A DNA stretch of 64,000 nt from Saccharina japonica (lineage: Eukaryota > Sar > Phaeophyceae > Laminariales > Laminariaceae). The notes beneath the pieces were generated by a model that was not told where the DNA came from, did no database searches, and saw only the letters and a program-made list of their open reading frames with translations. The stretch lies in the NCBI GenBank assembly GCA_008828725.1, contig MEHQ01002413.1, forward strand, positions 438,483-502,482, read 5' to 3'. A program made the translations under genes and the position numbers. Numbering within the stretch: the stretch's first letter is position 1; every line of letters begins with the position of its first letter. Of this stretch, positions 24,201 to 31,489 are shown in pieces.

Positions 24201-26685
24201 GTTATTCCGCCCCTCCCCCCGCCGTCATGAAGAAGTTTGGTACACTAGATAGTAGCAAGAAAACGATCGCTGTTTTAGGAAATAGATAGTGGCCACAGGC
24301 GGCGAAGCAGGAAGGGGGTAAGACTGGCAATTTTGTTTTGGGAAACAACGTAATTACCGCCCAACTGTTGCAGCTACCACCTGTCTCTATTTACGGAGGA
24401 CCCTAGTAAATAGGACCAAATAGTGTTAGTAAAAATAGGCAAATATATTGGTTTTTGTGTATGTCATCGGTCCTATTTACTAGTGTTTACTATGGTCCCC
24501 CGGAATGGTAGGAGTAGGAGTGGTGCTCCGTCTAGAAAGGGGTGCGAGGTCAATGGTTAAATCGCTAAGGCAGACAACAAACGAGTATACCTACCCCCCC
24601 CCCCCCCCCCCCCCACCCTGTTGGTTGCCTTAGCGATGGTATACTGATGGTGGTAGTTGCTGTTGTGGTTGTTGCTGCTGTTGTGATGGTTGTTGCTGCT
24701 GCTGCTGCTGCTGTTGTTGGTCTGGTTGTGTTCTTGTTCTGATTCTTGTTCTCGTTTTATTACGGGGGGCCATAGTAAATAGGACCTGCGGTATACACTA
24801 AAACCTATACATTTACTCATTTTTACGAACAAAATTTGGTCCTATTTACTATGGTCCTCCGTAATAGGAAATTTCCTATCAAAAGTTGTGTGGGTGAGCG
24901 CAGTTGGACGCTGCACCCCCAGCTAACGTGTGCTTGATAATGCATGCATGCGAGTTCCTCGAGGCCTGTCTACCGCTAGTGCGCAAAACATGATTGACAC
25001 GAAAAATTACGGGAATATTTCCTAAAGTGAATTGTTCTTACCTGGTACCAGGTTCTGGGTCACAAGCTCACAAAACACCAATTCGTGATTGATATCGGAT
25101 ATCGAACGAGAAGCGAATCCGATACGATACGATATCGATGGACGAAATACGATACGATATCGATGGACGAAATACGATACGATATCGATGGACGAAATCC
25201 AATACGATATCGATCAAAGGTATTATGTAGCAGGCATGTATCGATACAATGCGTTGAGCTCATCATTAGTATAAAATTTCGCGCGAACACCGGAGGATGA
25301 AGGGCGAAACGCTTTCGATACGACGTCTCAACCCTAAATCCGGTGCACTTCAATGCGCTTCGAACGGTTAACCCTTACAGGACTGGAGTCCCGTTTCGGG
25401 GACAAATTTACTCAAGAATTAGAGTGGTTTGTCCCCAAAACGGGACTGCAGTCCTAAAAGGGTCAAGAACCGCAGATTGCGGTATTTTTATTTTTCTCTC
25501 GTTTTGGCGATGGCAGCCGAAAATGACCTTCGTACGAACTGGATTCCAAACTGGTGTACCCTGGTATATTTATTCAAAAGTGGTGGGTCGTAAATAAGCT
25601 CGCAACGATAAGAAACGTCTAACGCGCTTCGAATGGTTCAGAACTGGATTCAGTAGGGCTGGGCACTGGCACGGTATGTACTGGCAGTAATACTCTACTG
25701 GCAGTAGTAATCTACTGATTGACCCGGCCAGTATATTCACCGGTAGGTTTTTTCTTACGTATGTCCGAGAAACACGCCATATAATAGTACGGAAACCCAC
25801 CAAATGCGTTTCGGGAGGAGAGAGTAGAGAAGAGAGACAGTATACTGCTGCAATCCAGTATACTGATGGATTTCGACGACAGTGTAACCGCTACTGACTG
25901 AGTCAGCCAGTGCCCAGCCCTAGGATTCAGACTTTGCTTCGAATGGTTCCTTCATAATCACTCATATTTTGCTTCGAATGGTTTAGAACCTCTTTCAGAT
26001 TTTGCTTCGAATGGTTCACTCAGAACTGCACTCAGGTTTTTCTTCGAATGTTTCAGAACCGCATTCAGACTTAGCTTCAAATGATTCAGAACCGCATACA
26101 GATTTAGCTTCGAATGCCCCAGAACCGCATACAGATTTGGCTTCGAATGGTTCATTCAGAACCGCACTCGGATTTGTCTTCGACGGGTTCAGAACCTCAT
26201 TCAGGCTTTGCTTCGAATGGTGCACTTATAACTGCACTAAGATTTTGCTTCGGATGCTTCAGAACCGCATTCAGACTTAGCTTCAAATGCTTCAGAACCG
26301 CATACAGAGTTTGAGCTTCGAATGCTTCAGAACCGCATACAGATTTAGCTTCGAATGCTTTATTCAGATTCGCACTCAGATTTTTCTTCGAATGCTTCAG
26401 AACCGCATACAGGCTTTGCTTCGAATGCTTCAGAGCCTCATTCAGGTTTTGCTTAGAACGGTTCGGAACCACACTCATACTCTGCTTCGAATGCCTCATT
26501 CAGAACCGCACTCAGATTTTGCTTCGATCGTTCGGAACCGCAGTACGAGAGTTTTTTTTGTTTCCTTCGTGTGTTTTTTTTTACGTCGACAGGACGCTGA
26601 CGTGGTGGCCGAGGTGGCGGGATCGCACTTCAGATCAGCACAGGTATGGATGATAAGGACGGTGCATCACCGCCATGCAGACTGA
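11188..26685 (+). CDS. folC: Dihydrofolate synthase / folylpolyglutamate synthase (FolC/FPGS type), 12 exons, 528 aa
   Basis: ATP-dependent ligase of the Mur-ligase superfamily that joins glutamate to dihydropteroate and/or extends folate with a polyglutamate tail, giving folates that cells retain and use in one-carbon metabolism. Exons: 11188-11382, 12126-12242, 12805-12957, 13697-13795, 14340-14422, 15295-15415, 17246-17404, 20248-20436, 21086-21211, 22732-22859, 23984-24107, 26593-26685; all phases match. Motifs in order: P-loop AGTNGKGS (99-106, split K|GS by intron 2), [36 protein letters not shown] (about 191-203), [20 protein letters not shown], the LDVGHNPPA motif (357-365; usual form LDxAHNP), SADKD and VVCGTVYMM. 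The N-terminus ([16 protein letters not shown]) looks like a mitochondrial presequence; Met49 or Met52 could start a cytosolic form. Specificity (DHFS, FPGS or both) cannot be read from sequence. The exact 3' end is the least sure part. Confidence 0.9.
11650..11830. mobile_element. MITE family C in folC intron 1
   Basis: A G-run at 11661-11675 precedes it. The element at about 11730-11830 runs GGGGACCATAGTAAGTAGCA to TTACTATAGGCCTCCC with internal ACAATATTTGGGTCC. Confidence 0.7.
11840..12060 (+). mobile_element. Fragments of families A and B in folC intron 1
   Basis: GGCATTGCAGGGATGCGAGA then GTCTATGGCCATACGACCAC is the family A 3' part; GCTCCATCTCGAAAGG and CAAAGGCAAGCAACAAATAA, GTACCCG is the family B 3' part. 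Confidence 0.75.
12126..12242 (+). CDS. folC: folC exon 2
   Basis: 39 codons from [20 protein letters not shown] to VHIAGTNGK, flanked by CGCAAAG| and AAG|GTAAGA. Carries the first half of the nucleotide-binding P-loop. Confidence 0.9.
12602..12690 (+). repeat. (CCCAA)n pentanucleotide array in folC intron 2
   Basis: About 16 near-perfect CCCAA units followed by CAAAACAAAACA. Confidence 0.97.
12805..12957 (+). CDS. folC: folC exon 3
   Basis: 51 codons from [15 protein letters not shown] to [11 protein letters not shown], flanked by TTCTTAG| and CCGCAG|GTGAGG. Completes the P-loop (GS) and carries [13 protein letters not shown]. Its last ~57 nt and its donor are repeated four more times downstream (to 13609). 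Confidence 0.93.
12900..13620 (+). repeat. Exon-intron junction array of folC exon 3, five copies
   Basis: True donor after 12957; copies of the junction after 13124, 13283, 13450 and 13609 (spacing 167, 159, 167, 159). Each unit has about 35-57 nt of exon (GAGCACGAAATAGAGGAAAT, CCTTCCGCAG) followed by GTGAGGAAAACCCTATCCCC and TGTGTGGAAACCCCTAC. Copy 3 has an in-frame TAA (CACTAAATC) and copy 5 has lost GT at the junction. Confidence 0.92.
13697..13795 (+). CDS. folC: folC exon 4
   Basis: 33 codons, [20 protein letters not shown] then [13 protein letters not shown], flanked by GGCGGCAG| and GCG|GTGAGT. Contains the family's ThrPhePheGlu segment. Confidence 0.93.
13796..14112 (+). repeat. GTGTCCTTT-rich array starting at folC exon 4 donor, with family G fragment
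   Basis: Irregular copies of CGTGTCCTTTCGTGTCC start a few bases after the donor. A family G half-unit (AACCGGTCCCACGAATTTGG) sits at about 13905-13980. Confidence 0.75.
14340..14422 (+). CDS. folC: folC exon 5
   Basis: [20 protein letters not shown] then LSIITSIG, flanked by GGCTGCAG| and ATCGG|GTGAGA (phase 2). Carries the very conserved [10 protein letters not shown] motif. Confidence 0.95.
14423..15092 (+). repeat. (GAGATT)n-type hexamer array in folC intron 5
   Basis: About 660 bp of degenerate TTGAGA units. The first bases are the donor itself (GTGAGAATTGACATC), so the array starts at the splice site. Both strands give long Asn/Leu or Glu/Ile frames that are artefacts. Confidence 0.95.
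15182..15244 (+). repeat. (GA)n microsatellite
   Basis: About 30 GA units with one AA interruption, 50 bp before the folC exon 6 acceptor. Confidence 0.98.
15295..15415 (+). CDS. folC: folC exon 6
   Basis: Completes the split Gly, then [20 protein letters not shown] and [20 protein letters not shown]. Acceptor GTCTCAG|, donor AAG|GTGGGT. Contains the HT...K segment of the active site. Confidence 0.95.
15440..15672 (+). repeat. Dispersed repeat family I in folC intron 6
   Basis: AACCTTACACGCCTCGAACA, AGATCATCTAGATCATCTAG, GAGAGGTTGTGGAGGATCTA and CGGGTCCCACCCGGCACCAT match 10400-10690 and the inverted copy at 30120-30300. Confidence 0.75.
15783..15904. mobile_element. MITE family C
   Basis: Starts GGGAGGACCATAGTAAATAG and ends AGTATTTACTATGCCCCCCC. 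Good internal symmetry around a GTAAAAATAGGG segment. Confidence 0.85.
15930..16210. repeat. ACTGACT array with AAGGCATGCCTTA hairpin (family F)
   Basis: About 20 copies of a 7-10 bp unit (TACTGACTAT/TACTACTGAC), then CTCCTCAACTGAGGAACTAC, CCAATAAGACGTATGCCTTA and GAAGGCATACC. The same assembly recurs at 23010-23660, 44530-44665 and 63640-64000. Confidence 0.85.
16236..16346. mobile_element. MITE family C
   Basis: Runs ACGGGGGAGCATAGTAAACA to TCCTATTTACAACTGACCCC, with internal TACGGTAGACACTAAAACCT. Confidence 0.8.
17030..17222 (+). mobile_element. Two tandem family A 3' fragments with C-runs
   Basis: Two copies of GATGCGAG(A/G)GTCTATGGTC followed by ATGACTACG and a CATGCATGAATAT segment, ending in C-runs at 17105-17114 and 17214-17221. 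Confidence 0.85.
17246..17404 (+). CDS. folC: folC exon 7
   Basis: 53 codons, [20 protein letters not shown] to [20 protein letters not shown] and AVDE. Acceptor CGTGGCAG|, donor GAG|GTGAGC. Its last ~85 nt and donor are repeated five more times downstream (to about 18400). Confidence 0.9.
17315..18400 (+). repeat. Exon-intron junction array of folC exon 7, six copies
   Basis: True donor after 17404; junction copies after 17653, 17802, 17987, 18169 and 18353. Each has about 85 nt of exon (CGGCTTGCGGAAACCGCGTT, GAGGCTG, TCTGGCGGTGGATGAG), then GTGAGC or decayed CTGAGC, then CAGACACGGGGTTTCCATGC and GAGAGGC. Units are 149-249 bp. The third copy ends TAG, not GAG, at the junction. Confidence 0.93.
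18570..19115 (-). mobile_element. Family A element, copy 1 (minus orientation)
   Basis: On the plus strand it runs GGGGGGTGTACTTCATATTC to ATAATATACTTATAGGGGGG. Contains the conserved blocks CCGGAAGTGGCCACACCAGA, GAACCTTTGTTCCGCACAAG variants and TGTAAAACACGCCACTCGCT (inverted). Lies in folC intron 7. Confidence 0.9.
19205..19465 (+). mobile_element. Diverged family A 3' part
   Basis: CATGGGTCTATGGTCATACG, GCAAGCAACCAATGCTTGCA, CCCGTCCCGGCAATGAGGGA and GAAGTACACCCCCTCCCCCC mark a diverged copy of the 3' half. Confidence 0.7.
19505..20041 (+). mobile_element. Family A element, copy 2
   Basis: Starts CCCTATAAATAATGATATAT, continues TTATAGGTTGGGTTGGCGTC and GTCTATGGTCATATGACTAC, and ends CATGAGTACACCCCCCCCCC. 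Faces copy 1 tail-to-tail across 400 bp, both in folC intron 7. Confidence 0.95.
20248..20436 (+). CDS. folC: folC exon 8
   Basis: 63 codons from [20 protein letters not shown] to [16 protein letters not shown]. The PxCRF segment starts the C-terminal domain and LDVGHNP is the family's second signature. A Ser/Thr/Gly-rich insert separates them. Acceptor GCGAGCAG|, donor AAG|GTCAGC. Confidence 0.93.
20440..20950 (+). repeat. AAGAAATTGGGATTAT array in folC intron 8
   Basis: About 30 copies of a 15-17 bp unit (ATAAGAAATTGGGATT); its first form is AAGAACTTGATAGTT, starting within 20 bp of the donor. Confidence 0.92.
21086..21211 (+). CDS. folC: folC exon 9
   Basis: 42 codons, [20 protein letters not shown] then [20 protein letters not shown] and AE; SADKD is the typical C-domain motif. 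Acceptor GTTCGCCAG|, donor GAG|GTGAGT. Confidence 0.9.
21960..22460 (+). mobile_element. Rearranged family A fragments
   Basis: CCTCACAAGCGGTTCTTAAG, CAGGATGCAGCTCACC variants, GCCTGCCTGGTCAGTGAAAA and GGTCTATGATCATACGACTA are family A blocks separated by unrelated sequence. A segment resembling 16640-16760 (inverted) lies at 22220-22350. Confidence 0.7.
22470..22700 (+). mobile_element. Family B element
   Basis: Starts CCCGAAAACGATCGCAATTT, has GGTGGCCACAGACGACGAAA, GAGTAGGAACGGTGCTCCAT and AAGGCAAGCAACGAATGAGT, and ends in an 11-bp C-run. About 215 bp. Other copies at 24235-24610, 50545-50740 and 57960-58110. Confidence 0.85.
22732..22859 (+). CDS. folC: folC exon 10
   Basis: 42 codons plus 2 nt: [20 protein letters not shown], then [20 protein letters not shown] and AV. 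Acceptor CTTTCCAG|; the donor |GTACGG is the first unit of a GTACG pentamer run. Confidence 0.85.
22859..22890 (+). repeat. (GTACG)n pentamer run overlapping folC exon 10 donor
   Basis: The donor GT at 22860-22861 is the first GT of five consecutive GTACG units. Confidence 0.9.
23000..23670. repeat. Family F: four AAGGCATGCCTTA hairpin units
   Basis: Four units of about 130-170 bp, each with CTCCTCAACTGAG, AACTACCC, AATAAGGCGTATGCC, a GGCATGCCTTATCGTTGGAA segment and a TACTGACT run. Confidence 0.88.
23700..23950 (+). repeat. Family G half-units
   Basis: Two direct copies of GCTCATCTTCGGCTTATGCC, CCTTTTTAGGACTG and GGAACACTTTTCTTGGAA. Confidence 0.75.
23984..24107 (+). CDS. folC: folC exon 11
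   Basis: Completes a split Arg, then [20 protein letters not shown] and [21 protein letters not shown]. The VCGTVYMM beta strand is typical of the C-domain. Acceptor GTGGTGCAG|, donor CGG|GTGGGC. Confidence 0.88.
24235..24612 (+). mobile_element. Family B element split by a family C MITE
   Basis: Family B left part ACGATCGCTGTTTTAGG, GTGGCCACAGGCGGCGAAGC; then a complete MITE C at about 24391-24506 (GGAGGACCCTAGTAAATAGG to TTTACTATGGTCCCCCGGAA); then family B right part GAGTAGGAGTGGTGCTCCGT to AACAAACGAGTATACC and a 19-bp C-run. This shows MITE C moved after family B. Confidence 0.88.
24655..24765. repeat. GTTGCTGCTG / TTCTTGTTCT low-complexity
   Basis: Trinucleotide-like GCTGCTGCTGCTGCTGTTG run followed by TTCTTGTTCTGATTCTTG. 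Confidence 0.8.
24763..24870. mobile_element. MITE family C
   Basis: ACGGGGGGCCATAGTAAATA to ATTTACTATGGTCCTCCGTA. One of the best-preserved inverted-repeat copies. Confidence 0.9.
25088..25215 (+). repeat. 26-bp tandem array in folC intron 11
   Basis: Four copies of ATACGATACGATATCGATGG then ACGAA. Confidence 0.9.
25375..25472. mobile_element. Palindromic MITE family G, well preserved
   Basis: Left arm GACTGGAGTCCCGTTTCGGG then GACAAA; right arm TTTGTCCCCAAAACGGGACT then GCAGTCC. The arms are near-perfect inverse complements. Confidence 0.88.
25930..26545 (+). repeat. GCTTCGAATG array in folC intron 11
   Basis: About 16 copies of a 33-48 bp unit: TTTTGCTTCGAATGCTTCAG, AACCGCATACAGA. Ends about 50 bp before the last exon. 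Gives overlapping false frames on both strands. Confidence 0.92.
26593..26685 (+). CDS. folC: folC exon 12 (terminal)
   Basis: [17 protein letters not shown] fits the usual C-terminal tail of this eukaryotic family after GFDEPR. Acceptor TCGACAG|. Read through, the frame continues [13 protein letters not shown] to TGA at 26683-26685; alternatively CAG|GTATGG at 26643 is a further donor. Confidence 0.65.
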   Translation, partial: DADVVAEVAGSHFRSAQVWMIRTVHHRHAD

Positions 26686-26699
26686 AGTGATGCATTTAA

Positions 26700-27172
26700 A
26701 AATGTTCGGGTCGGTTCTGTTCCGTTCGGTTCCGTTCGATTCCGTTCGATTCCGTTCGGTTCGGTTCGGTTCGGTTCGGTTCGGTTCGGTTCGGTTCGGT
26801 TCCGTTCGGTTGGGTTCTGTTATGTTCGATTCGGTTCCGTTCGGTTCCGTTCGGTTCCGTTCGGTTCTGTTCCGTTCGGTTCCGTTCCGTTCCGTTCCGT
26901 TCCGTTCCGTTCCGTTCCGTTCGGTTCCGTTCGGTTCCGTTCGGTTGGGTTCCGTTGGGTTCGGTTCGGTTGGGTTCGGTTCGGTTCGATTCGGTTCGGT
27001 GGTTCGGTTCGGTTCGGTTCGGTTATTTTCTGTTCTGTTCTGTTCTGTTCTGTTCCGTTCGGTTCCGTTCTGTTCCGTTCGGTTGGGTTCCGTTGGATTC
27101 GGTTCCGTTGGATTCGGTTTGGTTCGGTTCGGTTCGGTTCGGTTCGGTTCGGTTCGGTTCGGTTCGGCTTTT
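26700..27172 (+). repeat. (GGTTC)n / (CGTTC)n pentanucleotide array
   Basis: About 470 bp of TTCGG, TTCCG and TTCTG pentamers just after the folC stop codon. The Arg/Ser/Val/Phe frames are artefacts. Confidence 0.97.
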
Positions 27173-27179
27173 GATTGCT

Positions 27180-27720
27180 AATCGGTCGACATCTTCTGAC
27201 GCATGCGCGATCGAGGGTTATTAGCCTTGATTGCTGCTTAACCCCTCTTGGAACTTGAAAGGAGAAACTTTACCTGATAAACAAGCGACGGTTACAGAAA
27301 CGATAATTTGCCTTCGTGATTGGGGGGGGGATGGTAACAATCGGCGTCCGAGCGACATTGGTTGCAATGTAAGGAGTCACCTATGCGGCGCGGGCGTAAC
27401 AAAAAAAATCGTCATCCCTTGAAACGGTCCCCCAAGGGGTTAATACACCGTCGACCTTTGCTGGCGCTTTTATTTCGGCCTCGAGCGCAGCCCTTGCTTG
27501 CTGATTCACGTGCTAGTGAAAATGTCGATTTACAGTACGCGACATATTGGTACAAGAGTGTTGGGGTTTAAGAGTTCCAGGCTGGGTTTTGTTTAGTTAG
27601 TTATTTTAGATTATAACAGGTGGGCATTTGTGCTCGGCGCGGAATACCCTTCTAAATCCTGCCATATCTTATTGTCTTCAAGAGCCTATGCTCAACGTTA
27701 AAGTCACATTAAGAGGAGAG
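27180..27720. other. Unique sequence, possible 3' region of converging genes
   Basis: About 500 bp without recognised repeats between folC (plus) and the candidate minus-strand gene near 28.8 kb. No frame could be supported. Confidence 0.3.
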
Positions 27721-27844
27721 TCTTGGCCAGAATAGGACATGCTTGACTGCTGCAACGTACTGTATCGTACGGGTCAGTTCTCGTTGGGAAACAATACGAT
27801 ACACTATCATAATACTGCCTGTTGTTAATAAAAAAAGGAAGACA

Positions 27845-28110
27845 AGGCTTCGGTACGGTACGATACGATACGATACGATATATACCCAATATTCGGTACT
27901 TGACTGTCCTGTTCGGTACCCTATGATACCGTACGGTATGACACGATAGTATTCCACACGATATTTCGGCACATCACAGTACTGGTCGATACTTTTCGAT
28001 AATGTCCGACACGATATGATACGATACGATCATACCGATACGACCTTTTTTCGGTACGATACCTTCGATAGTTCACGATGCTGTTCGATACAATAAAGCA
28101 CTACACGGTA
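27845..28110. repeat. GATAC-rich degenerate array
   Basis: Repeated GGTACGATACGATACGATAC and CACGATATGATACGATAC variants. Confidence 0.85.
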
Positions 28111-28119
28111 CGACAATGT

Positions 28120-28676
28120 GTGTTCGCCCCCCCCCCCCTATAAATATATGATATATTTATAGGTTGGGTTGGCGTCGGTTGGCAACGACGCTGTAAAACA
28201 CGCCACTCGCTGCGTGAGCTAGACAACCAGGGTGCCGTTTTTTTTTTGTTATTTTTTTTTTGGCGGTCACCAAAGCTGGCGGTCGAGTAGATCATTTGTG
28301 CGGGGTGGAGAACCTTTGTTCCGCACAAGGGGAATGGTCGTATCACGTAGTGTTAATATGGTAAGGCGTCCGCGAGGCAGTTACATAGTAAAACCCATTG
28401 CTGTCTCCGGAAGTGGCCACACCAGAAATTAAATTAACTCATTGAAGCTGTCGTCCATATGCAAGTCCGCCTCAGAGGCGGTTCTTAGCAGGATGCAGCT
28501 CACCCTCCATGCGACTCGCCCAATACCTCATGGCGTTTCGCGCTTGGTGCAAGCAATGTCTGCCTGGTTGGTGAAAACCCAACGCGCTCCGTCCCGGCAT
28601 TGTAGGGATGCGAGGGTCTATGGTCATATGACTACGGCCGTGCACAACATGAGTACACCCCCCCCCCCCCCGCCTG
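28120..28676 (+). mobile_element. Family A element, copy 3
   Basis: C-run, then TATAAATATATGATATATTT, ATAGGTTGGGTTGGCGTCGG, conserved blocks through GGTCTATGGTCATATGACTA, ending CATGAGTACACCCCCCCCCC. C-runs on both sides. Confidence 0.96.
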
Positions 28677-28683
28677 CGGCTAC

Positions 28684-28810
28684 GTGCCCCGTCTTCTACG
28701 AAGTATGCTTTTAACCCCAAACCTGTGCGCGCGACGTTGCACTCTATCATCGTGGGCAGGACAACTTCGACCACTCTGGATCCAAGGCATGAGGCGCGAG
28801 TGATGGGGAG
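28684..28810 (-). CDS. Candidate exon of a minus-strand gene (gene M2)
   Basis: Minus-strand acceptor TGTACCCAG at 28817-28811 followed by LPITRASCLGSRVVEVVLPT, MIECNVARTGLGLKAYFVED and GA to a weak donor GCAC|GTAGCC. A partial duplicate of this junction region is at 29000-29070, as in the better-supported genes here. The plus strand is also open over this stretch, so the strand is not certain. Family A copy 3 begins 8 bp beyond the exon end. Confidence 0.33.
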
Positions 28811-28999
28811 CTGGGTACACACCCTGCTCGCTGGGCGTCTAGACCAGAGGCGCTTGCGCCGAGTCTGTGCTCGCCACGTCGCCGCACACATCGGAAGACA
28901 GATCCCATCCGATCATACGTACCACGTTTTCATTATCTGTATTTGTTTTTTTTATGAGAAGAAAGATCTAGGTAATATCTACACGGTCTCTGTTCAAGA

Positions 29000-29070
29000 A
29001 GCCACTATCTGTGCGCGAGTTATGGTGCCGGGTGTATCCTGCTCGCTGGGCGTCTAGACCAGACGCTCGG
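29000..29070 (-). repeat. Duplicate of the 28.8-kb junction region
   Basis: CCTGCTCGCTGGGCGTCTAG then ACCAGA occurs at both 28831-28856 and 29037-29062, about 206 bp apart; neighbouring GAAGACA(G/C)ATCCCATC(C/A)GAT blocks are also repeated (28898 and 29349). Confidence 0.75.
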
Positions 29071-29454
29071 GCATGACCATGAGGCTGGTCGGTGCCCTGT
29101 ATGCAGGTGCCACGAAAGTAGGAGGTTGGTTTGATCGGTATCCTGTAGTCAGGTCGTGGGCCCCGACGGGGATTTGTTGTTTTTTTGGCGTCGACAATCT
29201 TACCCGAGCCAATGATCGTTCCCCATGGGGGGTATCGTTTTTGTTGTTGCGCTTCGCACAGGCGATGGCAGTTACTCGTAGGGCGAATACCTGGTATGTC
29301 GATTTTTGCAAGAGGTTTCTCTGTGCTGACGCCAGAGCATTCATTTGGAAGACACATCCCATCAGATCTAATCAGATCCCCCTTTTTATGATGTATTTTC
29401 AGTATATGTTTCAGGGAAGAAATATCCGGAATCTACATGATCTGGAAGAAAGAG

Positions 29455-29605
29455 ATCCATAACTTGCAAGATCCGTAGTCCTACATGATCTGGAAGAAAT
29501 ATCCATTATCTACAAGATCCAATCGGCAAGATCCAATCGACAAGATCCAATCGACAAGATCCAATCGACAAGATCCAATCGACAAGATCCATAATCGACA
29601 CGATT
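29455..29605 (+). repeat. AAGATCCAATCGAC array
   Basis: Six copies of a 15-bp unit GACAAGATCCAATC. Confidence 0.92.
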
Positions 29606-29829
29606 ATATTTTTGTCAGAGGCATGGGTAGGTGGTCGGTATATATATAGATCACGGGCGCCAAATATGTCGTAGTAGATGACGGAGTTGGGTTGAAGAGT
29701 TACTGCTTTGGAACCCAAATGCTTGGGGACCGAGGCAATCCAGCAATGATGCTACTCGTACCGTAGAGCACGCCATAGAGCGAAATTCCAAGCTGGGTTG
29801 ATTGTCTACAGCGGGAAGAGTGCACGCCT

Positions 29830-30540
29830 CGGGCAGATCATCTACAGATATATTATCTACAGATTGATCATCTACAGATAGATCGTCTGCAGATATAGCA
29901 TATACAGATATTCCATCTACAGACATACCAGGGTATGATCTGCAGATAGATCATCTACAGATAGATCATCTACATATATATAATGTACAGATAGCTCATC
30001 TACAGATAGTTCATCTACAGATAATCTACAGATAATCTACAGATAGTTCATCTACATATAGATCATCTACAGATATATTGTCTACAGATATATCATGATT
30101 TATATCATTTGAGGCAGATATATTCCACGATCTTGTATGATCTACGTAGCACATGTTGCCGGGTGGGACCCGTCTAATCTACGTAGATCATGTATGGTCT
30201 ACGTAAGCGGATGTTTCCTGGGTTGGATCTGTAGTATGCAGATCCTGCACAACCTCTCACAGCGGCAGGAGCATAATAAGATTATCTAGATCATGATCTA
30301 TCTGTAGATAGATCTAGATCGTGATCTATCTGTAGAGGATGTAGATCATGATATACCTGTAGATGATCGAGATCATGATCTATCTGTGGGAGATCTAGAC
30401 CATGATCTATCTGTAGGAGATCTAGGTCATGAGCTATATGTAGATGATCTAGATCATGATCTATCTTATCTAGATATTGATATATCTTTAGATGATCTAA
30501 ATCATGATCTATCTGTAGATAGATATGTCAGAGGTGTGAA
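29830..30540. repeat. GATCATCTACAGATA array with inverted family I block
   Basis: About 30 copies of ATCATCTACAGATAG and, from about 30290 on, of the inverse form GATCATGATCTATCTGTAG. At 30130-30280 lies an inverted family I copy (GCCGGGTGGGACCCGTCTAA and GTTTCCTGGGTTGGATCTGT). Confidence 0.9.
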
Positions 30541-30844
30541 AGCGGGTGTACGTACGCATACCCCAAGCGACGCGTCTGTGGAGATATCTCGTACAACGGG
30601 ACAGCGAGAATTAACTCCGAGCGACCCCTCTATTATGGGACACAGGTCTTGAGATCTTTTCAAAAAACAAAACCGCCATTTTGGTTGTGTGCCACTATTA
30701 GTAGTAGTGCCCCCCCCCACGGTTTCGGGGGGGAAACTCGGCCCCGCAATTCGTTCTAGGGGGTGTGTTAACTTATCACCCCCGGGTGATACCTAGGGTA
30801 TAAACGCGAAAGGCAGCGACAGGGCCGGGTGCCCCTCGTATCAC

Positions 30845-31215
30845 AGAACAAGCAGAGTAGTGGCCCCCTCTATAGTGCCGGTTGAGTAGTGCCGGTGGCC
30901 CGCTATAGTGCCTGTGAAAGCGCTTGGCATAGGTGAGATTCACCAGTGTGGCAGTGTGCGGTGTCCTCTATAGTGCTGGTAGTGGTCCCTCTATGGTGCC
31001 GGTGGTCCGCTATAGTGCCTGTCAAATAGCTTGCCACAGGTGGAATTCACCAGTGTGGCAGTGTGCGGTGTCCTTTATAGTGCCGGTGGCCCGCTATTAA
31101 ATAGTGCCTGTGAAAGCGCTTGGCACAGATGGGATTCACCTGTCAAGTCAGTGTGGTAGTGTGCGGATTAGTGCGGGTTCGCCGCTATATAGTGCCGGTA
31201 TTGTTGGCTGGCTGC
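30845..31215 (+). repeat. Tandem array, about 90-110 bp unit
   Basis: About four copies of CGCTATAGTGCCTGTGAAAG, CGCTTGGCACAGGTG, GATTCACCAGTGTGGCAGTG and TGCGGTGTCC. Confidence 0.9.
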
Positions 31216-31394
31216 ATGTACCGGCACTATAGAAGGACCACTTCGCACAGCTGAATAAGAAGACGGGTACTAAGAAAGGCAGGGGCTGAGGTTTGAAAGG
31301 AAAAAAGAAGTTCGTGAGTCGCTATACTGGAGTTAGTGTAGAACGCGCCCAACTCAGCCTGGACCAGCTCTTGTGTTTCTTGATACGTAGGTGT

Positions 31395-31432
31395 ACTCGG
31401 ACGTACGTACGTACGTACGTACGTACGCACGT
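31395..31432 (+). repeat. (GTAC)n run
   Basis: About seven GTAC/CGTA tetramers in a row, self-complementary. Confidence 0.9.
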
Positions 31433-31489
31433 ATGTACCACATTTTTTTTTAATATTATTATCGGCGAGAGGCAGAAAGAACGATATTT

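Noticed and set aside
26675..27224. 168-codon Arg/Ser/Val/Phe frame after folC
   Set aside because: Translation of TTCGG pentamers; starts after the folC stop codon.
29073..29462. 129-codon plus-strand frame and overlapping minus frames
   Set aside because: Both strands open, includes the duplicated junction block and GATCC repeats; no splice-phase or motif support.
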